Assembly: GCF_027942865.1 (NCBI RefSeq)
Contig: NC_134529.1
Coordinates: 23,910,467-23,974,466 of the forward strand
DNA: 64,000 bases
Direction: 5' to 3'
Source: Odontesthes bonariensis
Taxonomy: Eukaryota; Chordata; Actinopteri; Atheriniformes; Atherinopsidae
Numbering within the stretch: position 1 is the first letter of the stretch; each line of letters begins with the position of its first letter. Below the pieces are notes generated by a model, which saw only the letters and a program-made list of their open reading frames with translations, did no database searches and was not told where the DNA came from. Made by a program: the position numbers and the translations under genes. This document shows, one piece after another, positions 34,301 to 43,433 of this stretch.

Positions 34301-34773
34301 CTATTTGCCCTAGGCCACTTAACTCTATCTTTCTGCTCCATATTTCTCTCTCTAACTGGCCTGTTCACCTCAGTATCAGCTACATCCCTTCTTAGAACCT
34401 CCTCATCCACCTCCATAGCTGTGTTATTGATATCCTTCGGACTGTGGTTTTCTACCTGCCGCTGGACTTCATCCGACTTACTCGATTGACTTCTTAAAAA
34501 GTACTGATCGATGCGGCCACACTGCCCTTCTTTTACCACACATCTCTTTCTTCCCTGATGCATTTTAAGGCCTCTTACTGATGTTACTTTCTGCCAGCCA
34601 CAAGGACAAACCTGAAGCTTACTTCCCTCTAGTCTACCACTTTTATTTACGCTCTCTTTCCTCTGAGAACTATTCTGGTCAGTTCTAGCCCTAGAGAATA
34701 GGCCCGTGCCCCTATCCTTCACTGAGTCGCGTATCCACCTCTTAGTCATGTTCGTTCCAGTGTCAGTTGCCAT
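31321..34773 (-). pseudogene. RLE retrotransposon polyprotein (zinc finger, RT, CCHC knuckle, restriction-like endonuclease), one in-frame stop
   Basis: ATG at 34773 opens 994 codons to a TAA at 31789-31791. The same frame continues, with no indel, for 155 more codons to the stop at 31321. In order: N-terminal CCHC/CCHH-type finger (C56, C58, H72, C78 in 'CPCGWQKVTSVRGLKMHQGR'), a basic and coiled linker (200-275), RT with 'APGPNGVPYRVYK' (362-374), motif A 'FLDLANAFGS' (491-500), motif B 'IMAGCTISPLA' (550-560) and motif C YMDD (593-596), a C-terminal knuckle 'CSLCSGTATLKHILSGC', and after the stop an endonuclease 'LRPDIVLWS...VYFIELTAPWEE' of the PD-(D/E)xK type. This order is that of R2/R4/Hero-group elements, which nick the target and prime reverse transcription there. 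The family usually has YADD; YMDD is a variant. The stop separates the endonuclease from the RT, so the copy is probably dead or needs read-through. Confidence 0.88.
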
Positions 34774-35794
34774 GTAGTCTGCCTGTGAGTCATCTTCCGC
34801 CCCTGCTCTCGCTGACTCTAGGGGTATTCTCCTTAATCTTTCTGTAGCTTATGCTGGTTGTAACAAAGCGGCTAGGCCTCGCTACTGCTACCATGGATTG
34901 CTAGCCCATGGCAGCACCTTTGGGGTCTTTGCCTCCTGTCAGCTGTCTTTCCAATCTGTCACATGGTCTTTCCCTTGTTGTCAGCTGCCCTATTCACAAC
35001 AGTCACTAGCTAGGCTAGATTTGGATTCAATATAAACACAAGAAATTTGTGCTAAAGAAAATAAAAAATAAAATAAATAAAATAAAGGACCAGACTCAGT
35101 GAATAATTCCCTACACTCCGTATTATATAGATCAATGAGCAGTGCTGACCAACATATCATTGGGGTCATCAGGTGGGAACCTCCTTTCATCAGTGTTTCG
35201 TCTAGTTGGGCCCACGACACCTCCAGGAGGCTAGACAATGACCACTGGCGTCCCAGAGTCACCCCCCTAATGCCAGCCAACACTGCCCCTCACACCACAA
35301 CAACCATAATCTACCTCAGCCTCTCACCAACTGCACACCAGTTACAGCGGGGTGGGGATGCAAACCCTGGTTCGGGTAGGGGAAGAAATAAAAGAGGTAA
35401 GAAAAGCAGGAATGGGATTCAAACCCTGGTTCGGGTAGGGGTAATGAAAATATAGAGGGTGCCAGAGGTGGAGGCAGGACAAGACACACTAGCAGATTCA
35501 GCAGACAAACTCACCTAAATAGTCCTATAATCACTAAAATACCAGCAAAAACAAAGCCATACAACTCACTCTCACCAACTGCACATCAGTCACAGCGGGG
35601 TGGGGATGCAAACCCTGGTTCGGGTAGGGGAAGAAATAAAAGAGGTAAGAAAAGCAGGACTGGGATTCAAACCCTGGTTCGGGTAGGGGTAATGAAAATA
35701 TAGAGGGTGCCAGAGGTGGAGGAAGGACAAGACACACTAGCAGATTCAGCAGACAAACTCACCTAAACAATCCTATAATCACTAACAATGCCAG

Positions 35795-37262
35795 TAGTGA
35801 TGTTACCTCCAACACCGAAGCTCCGAAGCACGCTTCAAACTCGACAGGGTAGTTATAGTGAAGCAGTGGGCCGGAGCTTGCTTCATGTGACGTCACTGAT
35901 GACGTTTGAACCACTTCACTGCTTCATTCAGACCGAGTCAGCTGACTGCTTCGAGTTGATGTGCGGAGCTTTGAACATTTGCCGTGATTCAGTGTATTCA
36001 AGATGGCTGAAGCCCCGGTTCATGTCCCCGTTCTACACGTATTATACGTTACGAACGGCTCTCGTTTTTTGATATTCAGAGTTTTGGATTATTCTCTCAT
36101 GGAGCAACCATCGAGGAAGCGTTCTAAAGTGTGGGAATATTTCGACCCAAACAGTTCCTGGTCACACCAGCCTCCTCTGTTCCCTGTGACAGAGTATTTT
36201 CCAAAGCTGGAGAAATTGACTAAAAAAAAAAAAAAAGAAACCGTTTGAGTCCTTCTACTGTGCAAAAATTACTTTTCTTGAATTAAAACACCTGAAGTAA
36301 CATATGCACCCTCTTTATTACACCAAGCACACTCCCAAAGAAAACATGAATGACAAACCAAAAATGTTCACATTGTTTTTAAATTATTATTCCATCCATC
36401 CATCCATCCATCCATCCATCCATCATCTTCTGCTTCTCCGGGGGTCGGGTCGCGGGGGTAGCAGCTTGAGCAGAGAAGCCCAGACGTCCCTGTCCCCGGC
36501 CACTTCCTCCAGCTCTTCTGGGGGGACCCCGAGGCGTTCCCAGGCCAGCCGAGATCCAACGTGTCTGGGGTCTTCCCCGGGGTCTCCTCTCAGTGGGACG
36601 TGTCTCACCAGGCGTCCAGGAGGCACCCTAACCAGATGCCCGAGCCACCTCATCTGACTCCTCTTGATGCGGAGGAGCAGCGGTTCTACTCTGAGCCCCT
36701 CCCGGATGACCGAGCTTCTCACCCCATCTCTAAGGGAGAGCCCAGACACCCTGCGGAGGAAACTCATTTCGGCCGCTTGTATTCGCGATCTCATTCTTTC
36801 GGTCACTACCAACAGCTCATGACCATAGGTGAGGATAGGAACATAGATTGACCGGTAAATCAAGAGCTTCTCCTTCTGGCTCAGCTGATGGCGCACCGAT
36901 CCGCCTGTCAACCTCCCGTCCCATTCGTCCCTCATTCGTGAACAAGACCCCGAGATACTTGAACTCCTCCACTTGGGGAAGGATCTCATTCCTGACCCGG
37001 AGAGGGCAAATTATTATTTCATGGGTAAATTAATCAATCTTTAATGAGGTACTACAAACCCATATGTACAATACACATACATACGTGTTATTATCGTGTT
37101 ATCATATGCATCACATTCGCAGGGCTTCTTATGGTGCAACAATCGCTACGCCAGTAGATGTCACCCAAGGGATTTGAATGAAGCTTCGAGTAGTGAACCA
37201 CTTTATGACACAATGGTTCAAAATGATTCAATGCTTCAAAAAGCCTCGTTTTGCCATCACTA
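35795..37262 (+). mobile_element. hAT-type transposon (TAGTGATG family), copy 1
   Basis: It has an 8-bp target duplication AATGCCAG (35787-35794 and 37263-37270) and inverted ends 'tagtgatgt...ccatcacta'. Subterminal 'gcttcgaa'-type motifs are repeated at both ends. A frame near 36100-36246 reads 'MEQPSRKRSKVWEYFDPNSS', the BED-finger start of a hAT transposase; the rest is lost. Same family as 46054-47257. A LINE fragment is nested at 36392-37007. Confidence 0.9.
36392..37007 (-). mobile_element. LINE 3' fragment with (TCCA)n end (copy 3), nested in the hAT
   Basis: It is flanked by an 11-bp duplication aaattattatt (36381-36391 and 37008-37018). The minus frame (to 36989) reads 'LLIYRSIYVPILTYGHELLV', 'MSFLRRVSGLSLRDGVRSSV' and 'RWLGHLVRVPPGRLV', and ends 'LLPPRPDPRRSRR' before (GGAT)n. 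It is the longest of the three copies of this family here, with one short deletion relative to copy 2. Confidence 0.9.
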
Positions 37263-37659
37263 AATGCCAGCAAAAACAAATCCATACAACTCACTCCAAG
37301 CCAACTCACCCAAAATGGCCGCCTGGTTTCAAAAGGATCACATGTGCCAAACCCTCCACTTAAATAGCTTGAACTTCTTCTTTGCTTTTTCAAAAGTCTG
37401 TTTACCCCCCTGCCCCCCCTGCTGGGCCCCCAGTCGCTATTGCATCTTCTAATCCAAATCCACTGGCTGGATTTTATTGCTTTATCTGAAAACCTCCTTC
37501 ACTATTTTTCTCACACTCTGTCCACTTACACCCAGCTCCCTCAACAATGAGACAACAGACTTTGCAACAAATCCTCTACATCCTACTTCCACTGGACAGA
37601 TTCTAACCTTCCATCCTCGCTGCTCTGCTTCTGCCCCCAACTCCACATATCTAAGCTTT

Positions 37660-38402
37660 AGTAGAAACACAGTAGAAACAAACATTCGGGTCATAATTCA
37701 GACGTGGCAGCCAAATGCAGCTCTTTTTCAGTGTTGTCCTTTTTAGTTGTCTTACGGGACTCAACTTGGTTCTGGGCACGGCAGGCATAACACGTTGATA
37801 TCTCTGAAGTCCAGATTGTGGGGAGAGGAGTTTTGTCACTTGTGTTAAGAAGTCTTGGGCTCTTACACTGGTGAAGCCAACTTCCTCCTTTTCCTCATCA
37901 TCAGACAGGTGTAACTGGTGTTGTGGGGAAGATGGGATTTCTCCCGGAGGGAGGACTGAAGAAGTTCCCTCTTCCCGAGAGCCAGATGCTTGTCTGGTAG
38001 TTGTTGATGTTGTTGTAAGCATTGTGGAGGGCAGGTCCAGATCCGACACAGCGAGAGCGCTCAGAGTGGGGTAAAGAGGTGCAGATGAAAAGGAAAAATG
38101 TTATCAGTGGAATATGGTGTTGGTTTAAAAGAAGATTCAGTCTTAGTCAGAGATAAGTTATCTTTTCGTCCACATACTAAATTATTATCATCATTCCGTC
38201 CAGGCATTTGTTTAGCATTTTTCTTTTTCTAACATTCTATACCTTTCTTACATTCTGCTATCTGTTCCCAATATTCAAACTTCCTTTTCCTTTTTCCGCA
38301 TTATCTCTTTCTCATATTTGCAAAACCTTTCTGCTAATTTTTTTATTTTTGACATTAAAAAAAAACCTTCAGGTGGAAAATCCCAATTTTCTATCCAATA
38401 AC
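37660..38402 (-). pseudogene. Possible retroviral gag-like remnant, minus strand
   Basis: On the minus strand, from about 38095 a frame reads 'SSAPLYPTLSALAVSDLDLP', then a Ser/Thr/Pro-rich acidic tract ('LSDDEEKEEVGF'). Further upstream (38400-38300) there are residues like 'WDFPPEGFF' and 'KKLAERFCKYEKEI'. Proline-rich LYP motifs after a matrix-like part recall gammaretroviral Gag (matrix/p12). It is opposite in strand to the env-bearing provirus next door. Heavily broken; the assignment is tentative and the fragment could be a different retroelement Gag. Confidence 0.35.
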
Positions 38403-38605
38403 TAGTTCAATTCAATTCAATTCATTTTTATTTATATAGCTCCAAATACAACAAATGTCATCTCAAGGCACTTAAATAATAAAGTCCAATTCAAGTCAAT
38501 TGGGATTCAATTAATTGTAATCATAATTATTTATAAAATAATCCAATTCGTTCATATAGAGCCAATTCAAAAACAATTTCCTAGCTAAGGAAACCAACAG
38601 ATTGC
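38403..38605 (-). mobile_element. L2 LINE 3' tail, distal part (split from 43434-45905)
   Basis: It begins with (TTCAA)n and 'ttcatttttatttatatagc', then 'caaatgtcatctcaaggcac', the inverted L2 tail. It ends at about 'ggaaaccaacagattgca', after which retroviral integrase sequence starts. The proximal part of the same tail appears to resume at 43434 ('gtcttcagtccaatctcccg'). Confidence 0.65.
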
Positions 38606-38946
38606 AAAGAAACTTCCGGAGGAAGTGGCACGAGCCAAGACGAAAAGGACCGTACACAGTGGTGCGAGCAACGCCAACGGCAGTTCAAGTGGAAGGTAGC
38701 AACACGTGGTACCATTTGAATCACTACACTAAGGTTCGGACTAAAGACACAGATGAAGTTAAGTCCGAGGGAAAGGATGAACAAAATAAAGATGTTAAGA
38801 TTTCTGACACTAATGAGCATCCAGGTGTGGGTGTTGGCCGACAGCATGGGTTCAGGAGAGCAAAGCCTGGAGATGTTGGACGGGATCCCACAAACAGGAG
38901 AGGGGGAAAGGGATCCCGTGATGAAGCCACCCCGCAGGGGAAGTAG
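38602..38946 (+). pseudogene. Integrase C-terminal remnant (pol end)
   Basis: The frame contains 'NFRRKWHEPRRKGPYTVVRA' followed by TPTAVQVEG and 'WYHLNHYTKV', the SH3-like C-terminal domain of gamma-type retroviral integrases. Everything upstream (catalytic DDE core, RT) is missing, cut at the junction with the LINE tail. The frame ends in a TAG at 38944-38946 after a hydrophilic tail and overlaps the env leader frame, as pol and env overlap in gammaretroviruses. Confidence 0.8.
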
Positions 38947-39076
38947 CCAGCCTGGGTCAGATGAGTATGATGCAACAATACACACCCACTCAGACAATGC
39001 CACACCAGGAACTTTGCCAGCAATACACACTAGAGCTAGTCGTGAAGAGGACTTGAATTTAAGTACATGGGAATAA
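38786..39076 (+). pseudogene. Probable env leader (signal peptide) frame, out of phase with env
   Basis: An ATG at 38786 opens 'MLRFLTLMSIQVWVLADSMG', a plausible signal peptide, overlapping the end of pol in another frame. It runs to a stop at 39076, 10 nt past the first ATG of the long env frame, and is in a different frame from it. The simplest reading is one disabling indel near 39050-39076. An independent small ORF is less likely. Confidence 0.5.
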
Positions 39077-40764
39077 AGGATGGTGAGGAGGTGTGGATCA
39101 TGGGTCCGGAGGAGGAGACGACCGAATCACCGCCTCTGGACGCCACTACAAAGGGGCAATCTGGTAAGACCACGTTGTCCTCGGGTCAGAAAGAAGTTGT
39201 TCACAATGGTTGTAAGGATAGAAAAATTTCTCGTGAAAGTCTAGGGGGACTTGATACCATTAGCACTACAGGACAGAATAATCGTGTTAATCCAAGAACA
39301 TATGGAGCGCACATGCACATGAATAGACAGGAAAACAGTGTAACTGTGGAAGATGGTTTGTGGGGGAAGGCAGCACAGAATATGTGGTATAGATGGGCAT
39401 GGTACACTACAAGAGAACTGACAGCGACAGAGTGTCTCATAAGCGCAGACGCTCCAGGAGCATTGCCTGTTGTTGTTCCAGAACCACACACCTTCAGGGA
39501 CTGTGCGGTGGTCCAGCAACGGGAATGCAGAGAAGGTACACCTCAAAAGGATAAATGGTTATTTTTTAAGCTTCCTATGTGTGGTATTAAGTGCAGATTG
39601 ATGTTTGGGGCAAATAAATTACAGATTTTTTTCAAAAAAGGCAAGGGCCACAAATTGGAGTCTTCCTGTGCTGAATTTAATCTTAGTACAACACAGGATG
39701 GGCCTCCTACTGATTATAAGGTAGACTACGATGGTGAGTTTGAATGCTTTACAAGTGGTGGATTTAGTAATGACAGTGGAACTCATGTAGGTAACACTAC
39801 TGTTAAATGCAATGTCACATGGGTTTTATCTTGGTTTCCACACGCAAATATGAAACTAATATTTATCAGGACACCTGTGTGGTTTGAAAATCCGGTTCCT
39901 TTGGATCAAAAGTGTGAAAATATAGAGATGACAATTCCGACTCTGTACCTTTTTGGGGATCAGACACACCCGATAGCCGATAGTTACTGGATGTGTGGAG
40001 ATGATGTTTTGTTAAATGTGTTGCCCAACAGGTGGATAGGTCTTTGTGCACTTGTGAGGATGAAGACATCGGTTGTGTTAGTGTATGACAAAGTAAACGA
40101 GATGCTGGGATTGGATGTGGAAAAAGGGAGAGTTAAAAGATCTAGTGGTAACTACATCATGGATAAACACGTTTACTTGGATGCAATAGGGCAGCCGAGA
40201 GGGATTCCTTTTGAGTTCAAAGCACGCAGTGAGATTGCAGCTGGATTTGAGTCTATTTTGCCGTGGATCACAATTAACAAAAATGTGGAGTGGATTAACT
40301 ACATATACTACAACCAACAGAGAATTCTTAACTACACGAGTGAAGGGCTTGCAGCCTTTGGAGAACAACTACATGAGACAAGTAGGATGGCTTGTCAGAA
40401 CAGACAAGCTTTAGATTGGATATTAGCAGAGAAAGGTGGTGTTTGCCATATGGTTGGGGAAAAATGTTGTACATTTATACCCGGGAACACTGCATTTACA
40501 ACTGCCATGAATAAAATCAGAGAACTGAAAGAGGAGCTGAAGAGTAATGCTGGTGGGAGTGAATGGTGGTGGACTGGTCTGGATGGGATTTTGGGAGATT
40601 GGGGAGCGATGGCAGTTAAGGCGGGAATATTGTCGATATTTATAATGGTCTCCCTATTGGTGTGTTGCATTATACCCATTATGAGAAGGTGGTTGCTGCA
40701 AGTGATGTTCAAACAAAGAGTGGAAGAAACCAGGAGGCAGATGACTATGCGAGACCGAGTCTGA
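39067..40764 (+). pseudogene. Endogenous retroviral envelope, long open frame (565 codons)
   Basis: Gamma-type Env architecture: an N-terminal hydrophilic part, a Cys-rich surface subunit with NxS/T sites, a furin-type site RVKR (355-358), then the transmembrane subunit with a heptad region, the CX6CC motif (C460, C467, C468; such motifs pair covalently with the surface subunit in gammaretroviruses), a Trp-rich pre-membrane stretch (500-502), one membrane segment (about 518-540) and a short basic tail. The frame is uninterrupted over 1.7 kb although the rest of the provirus is missing. It lacks its own signal peptide, which seems to lie in the out-of-phase leader at 38786. Teleosts have conserved, non-infectious env ORFs, so host retention is conceivable but unproven. 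Calling it a CDS would also be defensible. Confidence 0.75.
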
Positions 40765-41687
40765 GGACCAACGCATGGAAGAACTGGTCGGCAAACAAAG
40801 GTTACCAACGGACGGTTCACAAGATTCTTTCCTTAGGTGTAGAACCAAATACAGCCTGACAGGGAGAGGAGGTGGTAAAGACCTCTTTCATGGAAGTGAA
40901 GTGCTAGTAACCTCTCCTTCCAAGTTAGCTTAGCAGTTCCAGACCCAGCCGGACGGATGTTCGGCCAGAAGCAGACGACTCCAGAGTACGGGTGATGGGA
41001 CAGGACTGAATTTTATTACTATTATTGTTTGATCATTCATAATTTTCTGTATTGTACGTGGTACAAAAATGTGATTTATTCATTTGATGATGGTTGTGTA
41101 TTCATTCTATGTTTATTATCAATCAGAACTAATCACTCATATGTCCATTGCCAGTTGTGTTAGTCAACTGTTCGGAGTGCGACCTTTGGTACTGAAAGAG
41201 TAATTAAGTGGTCGGTCGCCAAATGGGGTGGGGCCGTAGGAGAGTTTTCCCAAGAATAAGAACATGAGTTACGAAAGTAGCAGCCAGTGGGTTTTTCGCT
41301 CCTATGCACTGCGAACAGTGGACAATTTTGATGGTAATGTTAACGGAGTGTCTATTTGCACCCCTGGTACAAATAGCCTTGGCCACACAGCTGAGCTATT
41401 CACACCCCGTGACGTAACACCAAAATAAAAGCTGCTGGCTTGCACAAAAAAACATGGCGGACATCCGTTTTTTCGTCATCAGAAAGTGAAGAATACTGCT
41501 AAGTTTCGGCACTATTATCTGTTCCAATTAAAAACTAGATGGAAACATTGTGTTTTATTTTCATAATCGATGTTCAGTGAACACATTACAACCGTCAGTT
41601 TGTTAGTTTTTAGAAATTTCGCGATCATGACGTTCAGCCATATTAACTATAAAGTTACCTGCACACCACAGATATGTTATAGGATCA

Positions 41688-41750
41688 ACTAGCGTAGTGG
41701 TAAGCGATTTGGGTAAAGATGCAGGAGTCCCGGATTCGATTCTTGCCCGA
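41688..41750 (+). other. tRNA-like segment (Pol III box A and B)
   Basis: TAGCGTAGTGG fits the A-box pattern TRGYNNANNNG exactly. 'ggattcgattct' 40 bp later is close to a B-box (GGTTCGANTCC). A full cloverleaf is not evident, so this is a tRNA-derived or tRNA-mimicking promoter at best. The second half of the element has TGGCCTAATGG (about 42153), which also fits box A. Confidence 0.4.
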
Positions 41751-41962
41751 TGCGTTTTGGAAGTGATAGTGCGCATACCAATGTCTCTGCAGAGAAGGCG
41801 CGCAATTTGAAAAACAATTCAGTTCTCAAACGGAAGTTTTGATTGCAACAATTAGCTAGTGCACCAGAGTGTAAATAGCACACTTTGCTATAAATAGCAT
41901 ACATTATTCTGAATGTCTATTAGCAACCCTTGGTACAATAGCCTTACACTATTCACACCACT

Positions 41963-41990
41963 GATCTATAAAGAAGGTTCTTTATAGATC
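41963..41990. repeat. 13-bp-arm palindrome
   Basis: gatctataaagaa, a GG spacer, then ttctttatagatc. It is perfect and sits between two segments that are contiguous in the other half of the element, so it looks like a small insertion. Confidence 0.85.
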
Positions 41991-42666
41991 TGTGATTCTT
42001 CACACCCCGTGAATTACCACCAAAAACACCTTGCTCGTGAGCACAAAGGCCATTGCGGACATTCGTTTTTTCTTCATCAGAAAGCGAAGAATTCTGATGG
42101 CACTAATATCTTTTTAAATTGAAATATAGATGTCTTTCTTAACTCTTAGCTGAGGACATCTCTGGCCTAATGGATAGTGACGTAATCCTCCATACGGGAG
42201 ACAGTTGTTCAACTAGCTATCATTTCATGCTAAATCACCGCTCCCATTTTTCGTTAAGCTTAAAGTTATGATTATTAGCTATATAACCAAAGCAACCGTG
42301 AAACAAAACTTTAGCTGTCATTTCAGTTTATTTTTTCATTATCATCCTTGGGTTCAATTTGAATGCGAGTAGTAGATCGAGATATCTTATGCCCTTTGCT
42401 TGAAGCATATACCTTTGACCTCCGGCATTGGTATCCCTTTATTGATCACCTCACGTTTGGATAGAAAGTCCATGTTTTGAGAAATGTTTCCATTTTCGCG
42501 ATCAAGATCAAATATGTGTAGAGGAATAAAGGCATTTTATTTTAATTTAGGTGCACGAGTGCTCCTGGAAAAAAAGTTAGCGTAGAGCCCTGGTCAGAGG
42601 CATTTTGGCGCCGGTTTTGGAGAGGCTAAACTATTTGAAGTTACCCCGGTGCATACACTTCTAATT

Positions 42667-42850
42667 GCACCGGGGTACAAATAGCATACACTTCTAATTG
42701 CACCAGACGGGGTATCAATAGAACACATTGCTGAGTGCACCGGGGTACGAATAGCATTCACTGCTATTTGCACCAGACGGGGTATCAATAGAACACATTG
42801 CTGAGTGAACCGGGGTACGAATAGCATTCACTTCTATTTGCACCAGGGTA
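42667..42850. repeat. 70-bp minisatellite (about 2.6 units)
   Basis: Units start at 42667, 42737 and 42807 with 'gcaccggggtac' (the third has 'gaacc'). Each contains 'aatagcat', 'gcaccagacggggtatcaat' and 'agaacacattgctgagt'. The units contain variants of the element's terminal motif. Confidence 0.85.
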
Positions 42851-43433
42851 CAATCAGCATACAGTGCTAATTGTACCAGGGGTGCAAATAGCCTTACCCT
42901 AATGTTAAAGATTTAAATGATTGTTGAATTCAGTATCATTTAACGTGATTTGGGTACATATATATATTCCTTTTCATTTTCATTTATTCAATATGTTCCC
43001 TTTGATTTAGAATGTAGAATTATTAGAATAATTTGGTGTTAATTATGTTAATTATGTGTGATGATGTTCTTTTTTTAGATTATTTCTTTATTAAATCACT
43101 GATAAGTGATTTCAGGGGTGATTATGTGGGAGAGCAAAGCCATGACACTTGTCCTAATTACACAGTGTCCGCTTGTTGTCCAGATGACGAAGATTGTTTA
43201 AGGTTAGAATGAGCTTTTTTTACGATAATGGCGAAAGCCAGGCGCCTTAGAGAGATTGGGTTTGAGCCACGTACACATTGTATGAGGCAGGACAGTATAA
43301 AAGATTGGCACAAACTGAGGTCAAAGGGAATTTCCGGGCATTCTGATCTGTACTTGTCTCTGTGACAGTTTGTTCAATAAATTCCCCTTAAGAAGCTGAC
43401 CACGGCGCGTCCGACTCCGTTTTCTCCACAACA

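Larger units (their letters stand above)
30417..35028 (-). mobile_element. R2/Hero-like RLE non-LTR retrotransposon, full-length copy B
   Basis: The minus-strand element runs 5' to 3' from about 35028 to 30417. It has a 5' UTR of about 255 bp, one long coding region (34773-31321) and a 3' UTR of about 900 bp that includes a 248-bp tandem repeat. The 3' end is the sequence 'cttgtgtttatattgaat' (minus strand). The same 3' terminus recurs at 35029, directly against the 5' end of this copy, so two elements are head to tail. The upstream neighbour (35029-37658) is nearly identical over the shared part, which suggests both are young. Confidence 0.85.
35029..37658 (-). mobile_element. R2/Hero-like RLE retrotransposon, 5'-truncated copy A
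   Basis: 35029-35794 matches 30417-31180 nearly base for base, and 37263-37658 matches about 31180-31575. It therefore contains the whole 3' UTR (including the 248-bp tandem repeat at 35321-35794) and the C-terminal part of the endonuclease ('GWKVRICPVEVGCRGFVAKS'), and is then 5'-truncated at about 37658. A hAT element (35795-37262) splits it. Confidence 0.85.
41344..42899. mobile_element. Unfamiliar 1.55-kb element with inverted ends, internal duplication and tRNA-like segments
   Basis: A 9-bp direct repeat TAATGTTAA flanks it (41335-41343 and 42900-42908). Near the left end 'ctatttgcacccctggtaca' (41351-41370) is inverted near the right end (42873-42892). It is internally duplicated: 41351-41560 and 41923-42110 share 'cacaccccgtga', 'gcggacat(c)cgttttttc' and 'tcatcagaaag'. 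Each half contains a tRNA-like A-box (41691 and 42151). The right part has a 70-bp minisatellite made of the terminal motif. There is no ORF of note. I do not recognise the family. Confidence 0.6.
38606..43433 (+). mobile_element. 5'-truncated endogenous retrovirus (integrase end, env, 3' LTR)
   Basis: From 5' to 3': the C-terminal end of integrase (38606-38946), a leader frame plus a long env frame (38786-40764), a purine-rich tract 'agggagaggagg' (about 40860-40871), and a 3' LTR ending near 43433. No 5' LTR, gag or RT is present in this orientation. An unrelated 1.55-kb element (41344-42899) is inserted in the LTR. The provirus sits inside the 3' tail of a minus-strand L2 LINE. It is an old germline copy, not an infectious unit. 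Confidence 0.75.
40872..43433 (+). repeat. 3' LTR of the endogenous retrovirus (interrupted)
   Basis: It starts after the purine tract with 'tggtaaagacc' and ends '...ttctccacaaca'. Near the end are a TATA box TATAAAA (43296-43302), a poly(A) signal AATAAA (43376-43381) and a GC-rich U5-like end. Without the inserted element at 41344-42899 the LTR is about 1.0 kb. No second LTR is in the window, so the exact boundaries are estimates. Confidence 0.6.

Noticed and set aside
30417..37658. LTR element with about 1-kb direct repeats flanking an RT
   Set aside because: The flanking repeats are the 3' regions of two tandem non-LTR elements. The RT and endonuclease are of the RLE LINE type, with no integrase, protease or primer-binding site.
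37871..38074. Plus-strand frame opposite the gag-like segment
   Set aside because: Low-complexity shadow of the minus-strand frame.
38581..39030. Minus-strand 149-codon frame across pol/env
   Set aside because: Shadow of the overlapping plus-strand retroviral frames.
41688..41750. Genuine tRNA gene
   Set aside because: Box A and B resemble tRNA, but no complete acceptor, anticodon and T stems could be matched. Kept only as tRNA-like.
42667..42850. CRISPR-like array (regular repeats)
   Set aside because: The 70-bp units are directly tandem without unique spacers, in a vertebrate repeat.
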